Positions 14,984 to 23,784 are shown, counted from the first letter of the stretch. The stretch is DNA of 24,746 nt from an uncultured Eubacterium sp. (GCA_905193765.1 CAJJPZ010000014.1:1-24746); one strand, 5' to 3'. Made by a program: numbers and translations. Notes: generated from the letters alone by a model not told the origin.

Positions 14984-16744
14984 TTATTTTGATATAGCTT
15001 CTACCATATCGTAGAAGTCCATATTGGCTCCGATTCCCATATCGGTAAGATCTCCTGTAACGTCTACAGGAAGCGTCTCGCCTTCCTTGCCCTGGTTAAG
15101 TCTGCCGCCCATGAAGACTTTGGCGTTGCAGCCTCTCTCCTCCATCTCGTTGAACAGATGCTTTGCAAATTCAAGCGCTCCGCCGTTATGTGTGCTGACT
15201 ACGACAGCATCGGCCTTGTTATGTACAGCTGCCATAGCTATCTCGTCAGGGTTCTGTTCAGCACCGAGATATACGACATTTATGCCGTAAGTTTCAAAGA
15301 TCGACTTCATTACGAACAGCGCATATTCATGTACGTCCGCCGAAGCAAGGACTATCACAGGATCGCCTGTTACAGGTGACAGACCTCTTTCTTCAAGCTC
15401 TTTCTTGAATTTGTCTGTAACATTGCATGTGTTCTGGAATGAATCCGTTTCATACACAGGTTTATGCCCGTTCGGCATAGACGGATCTTCCGGTCCCACA
15501 CAGAAAGTATCTTCGATCTTCCTTGCGCTGAGCTTCTTGAGCACATACAGCATCTGTACAGGATCCTCTGTATCGACTCCGGCTTCTGCCAGAGCTTCCA
15601 TAACGATCTTGGCGAATCTTCTTCCGCCGGTCACGATCTTGTCCTTGATCTGATAGCATTCTGTGAAGTCCACATACGGGAGAAGGTTCCTTGCGGCTTT
15701 CTCTATACCCCTGGCAAATCTCTGTACTTCTATGATTTCTTCGATACTCGGGATACGTACACCTTCTGTGAATGGAGGCGGCATGATAGCATGCCCTGTA
15801 GGGCACTTGAGCTGTGCCATGATATCCCATATAAGATACTGTGCAACCAGAGTACGGTTGTCAGTAAGGTCTTCGCCGCAGGCTATGGTATCTCCGTAAT
15901 ACATGGATCCGCAGCAGTTACCGTCGAATATGTCGTTCAGTGCGAATACCCATGCTGCTCTTACCTTAGGAGTCGATGTTACTCCTCCAAAGCAGTGTCC
16001 CAGTCTTGCGCCAATCAGTTCCTCAACGATATATCTCTCCATGATCGCCCATCCGGCGATGCTTGAATAATCGTTGAATAATGCAGCCAGTCCATCGTCG
16101 AGATAAGAGTGGATTATCGTTCCCTCATCTTTCTTGGCAGCCATTACTGCCATAGCCTTGACTGTCGCAACTGTTGTTGCCACATCATCATTCCAGAACG
16201 GCGCCTCATGTGCGAAGTACTGGGACAGATTACCTATAGTAGTGCATCCTGCTTTGAGTGCATGTACTGTATTTTCCACAGACGCAGGGAATCCGATCAT
16301 GAAGTCTCCCATGTGCGGCTGGATAGGCACTACCCTTCCCAATGCCGCCCAGTCCTCTTCACTTTCCATACGGGGACCGGTTTCCCTCGGTACCGAATTA
16401 CGCATTTCTTCCGGCAGACTCATGCCTCTCTCAAGACAGAGACCGAATCTGTCCAGTCTGTAGCCTTCGGCTTCCATAGTGTCGTAGATTTCCTGAAGGC
16501 CTTCAGCAGTTTCTTCCCATGTATCGAGCCCTATGTGCGCATGATACATGATCCTGCCTTCTTCCTTCATCTTCTGTTTATATTCATATTCCGAGGAAAC
16601 ACCGAATTTTTCAAAAAACAGTGTTTTACCTATCGTGATATTATTTCCTATTTCGAGACCTTCACGGACGACTTTTCTTCCATCCGGAAGGTCGACATTT
16701 GAAAGTATTTCCTGAACATCCTTTTTAAACTCTTCAAAATTCAT
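14984..16744 (-). CDS. Cobalamin-binding carbon-skeleton mutase-like protein
   Basis: This 586-residue cytoplasmic protein has a large N-terminal catalytic region (about 1-440; RETGPR, QPHMGDFMIGFPASVENTV, CTTIGNLSQYF, GTIIHSYLDDGL) of glutamate mutase / 2-methyleneglutarate mutase flavour. The C-terminal B12-binding domain (about 463-586) has DVHEYA (470-475), with His472 as the expected cobalt ligand, VSTHNGG (516-522), and MGGR (545-548). Such enzymes use adenosylcobalamin radicals to rearrange carbon skeletons. The canonical motif DxHxxG is DVHEYA here, with Ala for Gly. Glutamate mutase is split into E and S subunits, whereas this is one chain, nearer in size to 2-methyleneglutarate mutase (about 614 residues). 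The start at 16744 is set by AAAGGAG 9 nt upstream; an earlier in-frame ATG (16792) lies in a hairpin. The true substrate is unknown. Confidence 0.75.
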   Translation of the reverse strand: MNFEEFKKDVQEILSNVDLPDGRKVVREGLEIGNNITIGKTLFFEKFGVSSEYEYKQKMKEEGRIMYHAHIGLDTWEETAEGLQEIYDTMEAEGYRLDRFGLCLERGMSLPEEMRNSVPRETGPRMESEEDWAALGRVVPIQPHMGDFMIGFPASVENTVHALKAGCTTIGNLSQYFAHEAPFWNDDVATTVATVKAMAVMAAKKDEGTIIHSYLDDGLAALFNDYSSIAGWAIMERYIVEELIGARLGHCFGGVTSTPKVRAAWVFALNDIFDGNCCGSMYYGDTIACGEDLTDNRTLVAQYLIWDIMAQLKCPTGHAIMPPPFTEGVRIPSIEEIIEVQRFARGIEKAARNLLPYVDFTECYQIKDKIVTGGRRFAKIVMEALAEAGVDTEDPVQMLYVLKKLSARKIEDTFCVGPEDPSMPNGHKPVYETDSFQNTCNVTDKFKKELEERGLSPVTGDPVIVLASADVHEYALFVMKSIFETYGINVVYLGAEQNPDEIAMAAVHNKADAVVVSTHNGGALEFAKHLFNEMEERGCNAKVFMGGRLNQGKEGETLPVDVTGDLTDMGIGANMDFYDMVEAISK

Positions 16745-16790
16745 TCGTACTTTTCTCCTTTTCATCCTGCATGATTCAATCTTATCGACC

Positions 16791-16829
16791 ATCGGGCCCC
16801 CAAGCCTGCAAATAATAAGGGAGCCCGAT
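16791..16829 (-). repeat. Hairpin between transporter and mutase genes
   Basis: ATCGGGCCCCC pairs with GGGAGCCCGAT over 11 positions with one C-A mismatch. No T run follows on the minus strand, so it looks more like an RNA-processing or stabilising element separating expression of the two genes than a full terminator. No cobalamin riboswitch was recognised around it. Confidence 0.5.
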
Positions 16830-16864
16830 GATCGTAAGGATCTATTTACTCTGAAACGTTTTAT

Positions 16865-17989
16865 TTACTGAACTTTTTTCTTATTCATATACAGTCTTAC
16901 TTCTTTTATGACTGCCAGGATAAGAAGAAGGGTTCCTGCATATCCAACGATAGGATAGAGGATGTTCATCAGTTTTCCGAGTGGGATGAATGATGCTACA
17001 GTAGAACCGATAGCTGCAATTATGATAACAACGATACGCTGTCTTGCAGACTTGTCTTCGCCTACTCTTCTGCCTACTACCCAGAGATATCCTGTAACAC
17101 TTGATAAGATACCTGTAACGATGATCGCTGCATATGGGAGTGCGAAGAACGGAAGTATGCTCTTAACAACGCCCAGCATAGGAACTTCTGCGCCGTTCTT
17201 TACTACATCGTCAAGATTGAGCAGGATAGGTATCAGTGTGAACATGATACCGCAGAAGTAGAAGAAACTTGATACTATAGCTGCAACGTAGCATGTTTTC
17301 GTGTTCTGGCAGCGCTGACCTAAAGTTACATTGAATGTGATGATCAGTGCGTACGCCAGACCGAGAAGTGACAGTGCGCTCAGGAACGGATTGTGCAGAC
17401 CGAATGACTGCATCTGAAAGAAGATACCTTCGTCAACATACTTCAGCATGTTCTTTGAACTTTCCATTATTCCTGCATCTGCAGTGCATATCGAATATAT
17501 ACCTACAAACAGAAGTGTTGCTATTATGACAACGCCCATTCCGCCAAGAGCATCGGTTACGCCTTCAAGACCGAGGCATACTATTACAGCAGCGATAACG
17601 CCCATGAGCACTGCTCCGACCCACTGTGATACGCCAAAGTACTGGCTTATGGTGGAGCCTGCTCCTGAGAACATTACAAGTGTCGCACCTGCAATAGTTA
17701 CATTCGTAACGATATTGACGATCTTGCCGAATTTGTCCCCGCAGTAGTAGTCATAGACCATATTAGGGTCAGCAAACTGTTCATTCATGCCTGCTTTGAA
17801 AGAAGTTATCGAATAAAGTGCAGTAACGATAAATACCAGTATCGGGAGTATCAGCCAGTACCAGCCTCCGAAGGAACCGTAGTACTGTACAACTTCCTGT
17901 CCTGTAGCAAATCCCGCCCCTATCTGGAATGCAACGAAAGCTCCCATGATTTTCATTACATTTTTCCAATCGATTTTATTGTTATTCAT
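16865..17989 (-). CDS. YkvI-like membrane transporter (LeuT/APC fold)
   Basis: This 374-residue protein has about ten hydrophobic transmembrane segments. Its first helix carries the hallmark VAFQIGAGFATGQEVVQYYG (about 18-37), close to the start of the YkvI family, whose unwound first helix (GAGFATGQE) is typical of LeuT-fold sodium- or proton-coupled carriers. Later helices include GLAYALIITFNVTLGQR and a final IVGYAGTLLLILAVI, and the C-terminus is basic. It probably imports the amino acid or organic acid consumed by the cluster; the substrate is unknown. The next gene is the B12 mutase, 120 nt downstream. The ATG at 17989 has no good ribosome binding site (AAGGAG is about 40 nt upstream) and an in-frame stop precedes it by six bases, so a later ATG (17956) is possible. 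Confidence 0.82.
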   Translation of the reverse strand: MNNNKIDWKNVMKIMGAFVAFQIGAGFATGQEVVQYYGSFGGWYWLILPILVFIVTALYSITSFKAGMNEQFADPNMVYDYYCGDKFGKIVNIVTNVTIAGATLVMFSGAGSTISQYFGVSQWVGAVLMGVIAAVIVCLGLEGVTDALGGMGVVIIATLLFVGIYSICTADAGIMESSKNMLKYVDEGIFFQMQSFGLHNPFLSALSLLGLAYALIITFNVTLGQRCQNTKTCYVAAIVSSFFYFCGIMFTLIPILLNLDDVVKNGAEVPMLGVVKSILPFFALPYAAIIVTGILSSVTGYLWVVGRRVGEDKSARQRIVVIIIAAIGSTVASFIPLGKLMNILYPIVGYAGTLLLILAVIKEVRLYMNKKKVQ

Positions 17990-18016
17990 AGATTAATACT
18001 GATACAAAATGATTTC

Positions 18017-18044
18017 TGTATACTTTCTCCTTCTTAATGATCAA
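18017..18044 (-). promoter_or_regulatory. Possible promoter of the transporter gene
   Basis: On the minus strand TTGATC (18044-18039) and TATACA (18022-18017) are separated by 16 nt. The start would be about 20 nt before the ATG, so the upstream AAGGAG would lie in the promoter rather than in the message. This fits the lack of a ribosome binding site but is a weak match. Confidence 0.3.
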
Positions 18045-18107
18045 ACAACTTATCATTTATTCTTCAACTGTGCACGAAATAGAAAAATACATGATGACAT
18101 TAAACTT

Positions 18108-18119
18108 ACACCATGGTGT
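18108..18119. promoter_or_regulatory. Perfect 12-bp palindrome upstream of the transporter gene
   Basis: ACACCATGGTGT lies between the alcohol dehydrogenase terminator and the transporter start, about 120 bp before the latter. Its symmetry and position suggest a binding site for a dimeric regulator. There is no direct evidence. Confidence 0.3.
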
Positions 18120-18127
18120 TTTATTCA

Positions 18128-18160
18128 GGAGATGCGACGCCGGATATGCGTCACATCTCC
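18128..18160 (-). terminator. Strong hairpin after the alcohol dehydrogenase gene
   Basis: On the minus strand GGAGATGTGACGC pairs with GCGTCGCATCTCC (13 bp, one U-G pair, 7-nt loop), 22 nt after the stop. TGAATAAAAC follows rather than a T run, so termination may be partial. It divides the butyrate/dehydrogenase operon from the transporter-mutase genes. Confidence 0.6.
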
Positions 18161-18182
18161 GAATCAGCTTTATATAAGATTT

Positions 18183-19352
18183 TTACAGAGCCAGACGAAG
18201 TATCTCTGCTGTACTTTCTTCTGTAAGCTTTACGAAGCTTCCGTGATTAGGTCTTTCATGGAACATCTTCTCTACAAGTACAGGGATATCTTCTTCTTTG
18301 CCGCCAAGTTCTTCGATAGTCGTAGGCATGCCTATGGACTTGACGAATGCCTGGAATCTTTCGATACCTTCCATTGCAGTCAACTCAGGGTGCTCGTAGT
18401 TCATCTCGCATCCCCATACTCTTGTAGCGTACTGACAGAACTTATCTATGTCGTGGTTCATAACGAACTTCATCCATGCAGGGTATACTACTGCCAGACC
18501 TGCTCCGTGTGCGCAGTCATAGAGACCTGAAAGCTCATGTTCGATGTGGTGAGGACCCCAGTCCTGATCACGTCCGATACCTACGCTGTCGTTGTGTGCG
18601 ATAGTTCCGGCCCACATGATATTGGCATGTGCTTCGTAGTTGTCAGGCTCAGCCATTACTCTCTTACCTTCTGTGATGATGGCCTTGAGGATACCTTCGC
18701 CTACTCTGTCTGTGATCTCAACATCCTTTGTATTCGAGAAATATCTCTCCATAACGTGTGTCATCATGTCTGTGATACCACATGCCTTCTGATAAGGAGG
18801 GCATGTCATAGTAAGAGCCGGGTTCATGATGGAGAATACAGGTCTTACTGCATCGCCGTCAGCTGCGATCTTGTACATTCCCTCTTCCTTAGTGATGATA
18901 GTGTCAGGGGATGCTTCACTTCCTGTTGCTGAGATCGTAACGATAGTTCCCAGCGGGAGAGCCTTTTCTATCTTCATACCTTTGCTGAAGAAATCCCAGA
19001 AGTCTCCGTCATATACAGCTCCTGCTGCGATAGCCTTGGATGAGTCCAGAACTGAACCGCCGCCGAGGCCCATGATGAAGTCAACGCCTTCCTTCTTGCA
19101 AAGATTGATACCTTCGTAAACCAGACCGCTTCTAGGGTTAGGCTTTACTCCGCCCAGCTCTACGTACGGGATGTTCTCAGCATCGAGGGACGCCTTGACA
19201 CGATCCAGCAGACCTGACCTTACAACAGAACCGCCGCCGTAGTGGATCAGAACTTTGCTTCCGCCGAACTTTTTAACGTATTTTCCTGTCTCATTTTCCT
19301 TGTCCTTGCCGAATACGAAAAACGTAGGGCTGTAAAAAGTAAAATCTTTCAT
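18183..19352 (-). CDS. Iron-type alcohol dehydrogenase (BDH/YqhD-like)
   Basis: This 389-residue protein belongs to the group III (metal-dependent) alcohol dehydrogenases. The dinucleotide-binding loop is GLGGGSVLDSSKA (95-106). Likely metal ligands are Asp195 and His199 in ITDMMTHVMERYF, His268 in GPHHIEHELSG, and His282 in CAHGAGLAVVYPAW, matching the butanol dehydrogenase/YqhD arrangement. It interconverts aldehydes and alcohols, or possibly semialdehydes and hydroxyacids such as 4-hydroxybutyrate, using NAD(P)H in the cytoplasm. AAGGAG lies 8 nt before the ATG. It follows the 2-hydroxyacid dehydrogenase after 52 nt and ends the main operon. Its place among amino acid fermentation genes suggests that it disposes of reducing equivalents or acts on a semialdehyde intermediate. 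Confidence 0.93.
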   Translation of the reverse strand: MKDFTFYSPTFFVFGKDKENETGKYVKKFGGSKVLIHYGGGSVVRSGLLDRVKASLDAENIPYVELGGVKPNPRSGLVYEGINLCKKEGVDFIMGLGGGSVLDSSKAIAAGAVYDGDFWDFFSKGMKIEKALPLGTIVTISATGSEASPDTIITKEEGMYKIAADGDAVRPVFSIMNPALTMTCPPYQKACGITDMMTHVMERYFSNTKDVEITDRVGEGILKAIITEGKRVMAEPDNYEAHANIMWAGTIAHNDSVGIGRDQDWGPHHIEHELSGLYDCAHGAGLAVVYPAWMKFVMNHDIDKFCQYATRVWGCEMNYEHPELTAMEGIERFQAFVKSIGMPTTIEELGGKEEDIPVLVEKMFHERPNHGSFVKLTEESTAEILRLAL

Positions 19353-19404
19353 ATTTCTTTCTCCTTTTCTTGATTATTAAATATTTCACATGCAAAACAT
19401 GCAC

Positions 19405-20385
19405 TTAACGAACCTCAAACGGATTTTCCTTCCCCTCTGCGAAAAGTACGCATCCTTTGATAGCGTTCTCTGCCATCTCTCTGGCAGATTCATCAGTGTA
19501 GAACGCTGTATGCGGTGTCAGTATCACATTAGGGAAGCTTCTCAGAAGCGCCAGCTCCCTGTTGGCCATAGGCTGCGACACGAAACTGTTGTAGTATAGA
19601 CCGAATTCGTTCTCTATCACATCCAGCGCCGCCGCGCCGACCTTGCCGCTTTCAAGACCTGAAACCAGTGCTTCTGTATCTATCAGAGTACCTCTGGCAC
19701 AATTCACGATGATCACTCCGTCTTTCATCTGTGAAAGAGAAGCATTGTTTATCATGTGATGGTTTTCCTTTGTAGATGGAGCGTGCATCGTGATTATGTC
19801 CGATTCTCTGTAAAGCGTTTCCAGATCCACGTACTCTGCATATTCCTTGACTTCGTCTGATTCGAAGATGTCATATGCCAGGATCCTGCATCCGAATCCG
19901 CTCAGATGTTTTATAAGTGTCCTACCGATCTTGCCTGTAGCTATGACTCCCACAGTCTGCGCGGATATGTCCTTGCCGCGCTTGCCTGCCAGTGTGAAGT
20001 CCTGCATCTGGCTCCTCTCGATTATGTGTCTTGCTTTCCTGCATGACATCAGGATCATCATGATCGCATAGTTGGCGACACTGTTAGGTGAATAAGGTGT
20101 GGTGCTTATCTTTATGCCGAGCTCTTTTGCCTTGTCCAGGTCGAAGTGATCGTAACCCACACTTCTGGTCGTTATGTACTTTATACCCATATCGTGGAAT
20201 TTCTGGAGCATCTGCGCATTCATGTCAGTGACATAAATGCTTGCTCCGTCGTATCCTCTGAGCATCTCAGCATTCTCAAGGGACGGATACCCTTCGTATG
20301 TGCCCAGCTCCACACCGTATTTCCTGCTGTATTCCTCGAAGAACTCTTTCTCGTCCTCCTTGTAGTTGTAAACAAATATTTTCAT
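19405..20385 (-). CDS. D-isomer-specific 2-hydroxyacid dehydrogenase
   Basis: This 326-residue protein of the D-lactate dehydrogenase / VanH / D-2-hydroxyglutarate dehydrogenase family has catalytic residues Arg231 (NCARGTLID), Glu260 (LDVIENE) and His292 (LTPHTAFYTDES). The NAD-binding motif is VGVIATGKIG (145-154), with Ala149 replacing the first Gly of GxGxxG, and YDIF (171-174) carries the Asp that favours NADH over NADPH. It reduces a 2-oxoacid to the (R)-2-hydroxyacid. It lies 19 nt after the aminotransferase, so the oxoacid it reduces may be the transamination product, which would regenerate NAD. In (R)-2-hydroxyacid fermentations this step is followed by CoA transfer and dehydration; the CoA-transferase is here, but no 2-hydroxyacyl-CoA dehydratase is in view. 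Confidence 0.92.
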   Translation of the reverse strand: MKIFVYNYKEDEKEFFEEYSRKYGVELGTYEGYPSLENAEMLRGYDGASIYVTDMNAQMLQKFHDMGIKYITTRSVGYDHFDLDKAKELGIKISTTPYSPNSVANYAIMMILMSCRKARHIIERSQMQDFTLAGKRGKDISAQTVGVIATGKIGRTLIKHLSGFGCRILAYDIFESDEVKEYAEYVDLETLYRESDIITMHAPSTKENHHMINNASLSQMKDGVIIVNCARGTLIDTEALVSGLESGKVGAAALDVIENEFGLYYNSFVSQPMANRELALLRSFPNVILTPHTAFYTDESAREMAENAIKGCVLFAEGKENPFEVR

Positions 20386-20404
20386 ATCCTGCTGTCTCTC
20401 CTTT

Positions 20405-21574
20405 TTAAAGACCCAGGGATCTTACGAACCCTTCTATCCGTTTCAGTCCTTCACGTATGTCATCCTCGGATACTACATATGAGATCCTCACATAGCCTTC
20501 GCCTTCGTCGCCGAAGCCGGAGCCCGGTATCACGCCTACCTTCGCTTCCCTGAGGAGTCTCACTGCGAATTCATCTGAGGTGAGCCCTGTCTTCTTGATG
20601 TTCACGAACAGGTAGAACGCGCCCTTTGGTTTGACACATGACAGACCGTCTATATTGTTTATGCCTTCAACGAACAGATCTCTTCTGCGTCTGAATGTCT
20701 GTATCATATCGCTGACAGCCTGCTCTGTATTGGTTATTGCTTCAAGTGCAGCATACTGTGCAGGTGCATTGACGCAGGATGCCATACCCTCCTGCTGCTT
20801 GACCATCAGATCGATGATATGGGCAGGTCCTGCCGCATATCCTACTCTCCATCCGGTCATAGCGAACGCCTTGGAGCAGCTGTCAACGATTATGCTTCTT
20901 TCTTTCATGCCCTCTAATGATGCTATGCTGCAGAACTTGACATCGTCGTCATAGATGTAGTCCTGATACACTTCATCAGTGATCACATACAGATTGTTCT
21001 CCTTGATGACCTGTGCCAGGCCTTCGAGACTTTCCCTGTCTATGACACTTCCAAGAGGATTGGACGGCGAATTCAGCAGCACTGCCTTTGTCTTGTCTGT
21101 GATCGCCGCCCTGAGTGCATCAACAGTCATGATGAAACCGTCTTCTTCACGAAGCTGCACGAACTTTGGAACTGCATCGCACATCAGCACCTGGCTGAGG
21201 TAGTTCGTGAAGTACGGTGCGCCGATTATGATCTCGTCGCCGGGGTTCAGCAGCGCTTTCATGGACATGAACAGCGCCTGCATACCTCCGTTGGTGACGA
21301 TGACCTCAGTTTCCGGATCTATATCTACGTTTTTCTTTTTCCTGGCTGCTTCGCTTATGGCGCGTCTCAGCTCGATGACACCCCTGTTGGACGTATACTT
21401 TGTCTCGCCTCTGAGCATGGCCTGATGTGCAGCCTCTATAACATTCGGCTGAGTTGCAAAGTCAGGCTCGCCGACAGTGAACTTGACCAGATCATCAACG
21501 CCTATGCACATGTCGAATATCTTTCTTATGGCAGACCATGGTACGGCCTGCATCGTCTTTGACAGTTCTTTCAT
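20405..21574 (-). CDS. Class I pyridoxal-phosphate aminotransferase
   Basis: This 389-residue fold-type I aminotransferase has the full set of family residues: a glycine-rich VTNGGMQALFMSMKALLNPGD region, Asn172 in NSPSNPLG, Asp200 and Tyr203 in ITDEVYQDY, Lys235 as the PLP Schiff base in SCSKAFAMTGWRVGY, and Arg363 in YVRISY for the substrate carboxylate. It is close in pattern to aspartate/aromatic aminotransferases of the AspC/PatA type, so substrate range cannot be read from the sequence. It transfers the amino group of an amino acid to a 2-oxoacid, probably 2-oxoglutarate. The gene starts 15 nt after the CoA-transferase stop, with AAAGGG about 9 nt before the ATG, and is clearly within the operon. 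Confidence 0.93.
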   Translation of the reverse strand: MKELSKTMQAVPWSAIRKIFDMCIGVDDLVKFTVGEPDFATQPNVIEAAHQAMLRGETKYTSNRGVIELRRAISEAARKKKNVDIDPETEVIVTNGGMQALFMSMKALLNPGDEIIIGAPYFTNYLSQVLMCDAVPKFVQLREEDGFIMTVDALRAAITDKTKAVLLNSPSNPLGSVIDRESLEGLAQVIKENNLYVITDEVYQDYIYDDDVKFCSIASLEGMKERSIIVDSCSKAFAMTGWRVGYAAGPAHIIDLMVKQQEGMASCVNAPAQYAALEAITNTEQAVSDMIQTFRRRRDLFVEGINNIDGLSCVKPKGAFYLFVNIKKTGLTSDEFAVRLLREAKVGVIPGSGFGDEGEGYVRISYVVSEDDIREGLKRIEGFVRSLGL

Positions 21575-21589
21575 TTTCTATGCCCTTTC

Positions 21590-22963
21590 CTAATACTGAA
21601 CCTTGCTGCTGTTTCTCCAGATGCCCATCTTCTCAGCTTCCTTTATCAGTTCTTTCCTGAAATCAGGATGCGCGATGGATATCAGGAGTTCAGCTCTCTC
21701 CCATGTTGATTTTCCTTTGAGATTGACTGCACCGTATTCCGTAACGATATAGTGTGTAGCCGATCTCGGTGCTGATACTATGGAGCCCTCAGGAAGTCTC
21801 GGAGCTATGAGTGAAACTACACTGCCGTCCTTGTTCTTCCTTACTGACGGTGTGCAGAGGAAACTCTGTCCGCCACGGGACTGGAATGCTCCCATGACAA
21901 AGTCGAGTTGTCCTCCTGTACCGCCTATATGCTGGAGGCCTGCTGACTCGGAATTAACCTGGCCAAACAGATCTACCTGAAGGCAGCTGTTTATCGAAAC
22001 GACGTTGTCGTTGGCAGCGATGACTTCCACTGCGTTGACATAATCCACCGGAGCTATATATCCCAGCGGGTTGTCGTCCAGGAAATCGTAGACTTCCTGA
22101 GATCCCATAGCAAAGGTGAATACCATCTTGCCTTTGTTCGTGTTCTTGTTTCCTGTGATCTTTCCCTGTTTGTAAAGCTCTACATAGGCGTCTACAAACA
22201 TCTCTGTATGTACTGACAGGTCGTTTATATCCGACTCTGCGATCATCTTGCCGACATAGTTAGGCATGCCGCCTATGCCAAGCTGAAGGGTGGAGCCGCT
22301 TCTGATTTTATCTACTATATGGGTCGCTATTTGTTTCTCGATATCTGAAGCATCCTTTGCTATTATCTGAGGAAGCGGCTCCGGTGTGCCTTCTACAACC
22401 ATATCTACCTGAGATATGTTTATGGTGTTTTCAAGCCCATGTACTATCGGCTGACACGGATTGACTTCAACGATGACTTTCTTCGCTGCTTTCAGGATCC
22501 CCCAGTACTCTGCGAGCTGAGGTCCGAAGTTGAAGTTGCCGTAGGCATCCATAGGTCCCACCTGGAACATAGCCACATCTATCGGGCCTACGTTCTCGGC
22601 CATGTACTTCGGATTTTCCCTGAACTGTACTGGTACGAACCAGCAGCAGCCCTGCTTGTTCATCCTTCTGTCTGTTCCGCTCATATGTGTCGACAGATAT
22701 TTGAAATGCTCCGCCTTCGGATCCGCCTGAAGTATTGCCGGCGGTTCAGGCCAGCTCCAGATGGTATCCATGACGATAACATCCCTGAGCTCGTCAGTAC
22801 GTTTCGCGAGAGCCTTGTCTAGCTCTCTGACGATGCCGCAGAAAAGTCCGTAATGTACTCTGTCTCCTGACTTTACGACTTTGACTGCTTCATCTGCACT
22901 GACAAGTTTCTTTTTATATTCACTGTGTATCTCGCTGATTTTACAAAATCGATCAATGCTCAT
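21590..22963 (-). CDS. Acetyl-CoA hydrolase/transferase family CoA-transferase (butyryl/4-hydroxybutyryl type)
   Basis: This 457-residue protein spans both domains of the Cat1/Cat2/But family. Glu254 in LSVHTEMFVDAY is the expected catalytic glutamate that forms the enzyme-CoA thioester. The C-terminal GGTGGQLDFVMGAFQSRGGQSF (347-368) is a typical substrate-binding stretch, followed by ATHYIVTEYGAVNLKGKS. It moves CoA between an acyl-CoA (probably butyryl-, crotonyl- or a hydroxyacyl-CoA) and acetate or another acid, without using ATP. With the hydratase, dehydrogenase and thiolase upstream it completes a butyrate-type branch. The start at 22963 is chosen because longer in-frame starts overlap the crotonase gene and GAGGAG lies about 13 nt before this ATG, a rather long spacing. 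Confidence 0.9.
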   Translation of the reverse strand: MSIDRFCKISEIHSEYKKKLVSADEAVKVVKSGDRVHYGLFCGIVRELDKALAKRTDELRDVIVMDTIWSWPEPPAILQADPKAEHFKYLSTHMSGTDRRMNKQGCCWFVPVQFRENPKYMAENVGPIDVAMFQVGPMDAYGNFNFGPQLAEYWGILKAAKKVIVEVNPCQPIVHGLENTINISQVDMVVEGTPEPLPQIIAKDASDIEKQIATHIVDKIRSGSTLQLGIGGMPNYVGKMIAESDINDLSVHTEMFVDAYVELYKQGKITGNKNTNKGKMVFTFAMGSQEVYDFLDDNPLGYIAPVDYVNAVEVIAANDNVVSINSCLQVDLFGQVNSESAGLQHIGGTGGQLDFVMGAFQSRGGQSFLCTPSVRKNKDGSVVSLIAPRLPEGSIVSAPRSATHYIVTEYGAVNLKGKSTWERAELLISIAHPDFRKELIKEAEKMGIWRNSSKVQY

Positions 22964-22989
22964 TTTTATACTGTTTCTCCTCTTTGTTC

Positions 22990-23763
22990 TTATTTTTGTC
23001 TGCCGGTGTAAACAGGTTTGCGCTTCTCTATAAAGGCACACATACCTTCACGCTGATCCTCCGTATTGAAAAGCGAGGCCCAGTTTTCTGCTTCTGTTTC
23101 TATCGCTTTCTGCTTGTCCGGCTCTGCAAGTCCTGCTGCTATGGTCTTCTTGGCTGTGCTCATGGCGCACGGTGCCTTTGACGCCAGCTTTGACGCCAGT
23201 GCCATGCCTTTGCTCTCAAGCTCGTCGGGAACTATGACACTGTTGATCAGACCTGCATCCTTCGCTTCCATCGCGTCTATGATCCTGCCGGTGAATATGA
23301 GCTCCCTGGCTACTGCTTCACCTGCCAGACGCGGCGTCCTGACGGTCCCTCCTGCACCAGGCATTATCCCGAGATTTATCTCAGGGAAGCCCATCTTGGC
23401 GTCGAATGACGCCAGCCTTATGTCGCATGCCAGCGCCAGCTCCAGGCCGCCTCCCAGTGCGTACCCTTCGATCAAAGCAACAGTGGGGAAAGTTAAGTTT
23501 TCTATTTTGTTGAAGGTATCCGAGAATGCGAAATTCTTAGCATCCTTCTCGCTGCACTCCACCATTGCTTTGATATCCGCACCTGCAGCGAAATTGCCCT
23601 TACTGTAGATGACCAGGGTCCTTATGTTATGGAGGATGTTAATTTTTTCTATTGCTTCGTCGATCTCATCGACTACCTGCCTGTTGAGGGCGTTCATCGC
23701 TTCCGGCCTGTTTATAGACAGGACAGCGATGTCACCCTTTATATCCAAATTTACGTAATCCAT
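22990..23763 (-). CDS. crt: Enoyl-CoA hydratase (crotonase)
   Basis: This 257-residue protein has the crotonase fold with both catalytic glutamates present: Glu108 in ALGGGLELALACDI and Glu128 in FPEINLGIMPGAGGT. The oxyanion-hole segments FAAGADIKAM and GYALGGG are intact, so hydratase activity, and not just fold membership, is expected. It interconverts crotonyl-CoA and 3-hydroxybutyryl-CoA. The gene begins 21 nt after the 3-hydroxyacyl-CoA dehydrogenase stop, with only a modest purine-rich site (AAGAAG) before the ATG. Gene order thiolase-dehydrogenase-hydratase-CoA-transferase points to C4 metabolism. Butyryl-CoA dehydrogenase and Etf genes are not in the window and may lie to the right. 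Confidence 0.93.
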   Translation of the reverse strand: MDYVNLDIKGDIAVLSINRPEAMNALNRQVVDEIDEAIEKINILHNIRTLVIYSKGNFAAGADIKAMVECSEKDAKNFAFSDTFNKIENLTFPTVALIEGYALGGGLELALACDIRLASFDAKMGFPEINLGIMPGAGGTVRTPRLAGEAVARELIFTGRIIDAMEAKDAGLINSVIVPDELESKGMALASKLASKAPCAMSTAKKTIAAGLAEPDKQKAIETEAENWASLFNTEDQREGMCAFIEKRKPVYTGRQK

Positions 23764-23784
23764 TTTTCTTTCTTCTTTACAAAG

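Noticed and set aside
15464..16702. Two plus-strand open frames of about 200 codons each
   Set aside because: Both are antisense to the mutase-like gene; His/Cys/Tyr-rich translations are typical of shadow frames.
16745..16864. Sigma-54 promoter or cobalamin riboswitch before the mutase gene
   Set aside because: A TTGCA is present, but the matching -24 element is absent (TCCCTTA), and no cobalamin riboswitch core is visible in these 120 bases.
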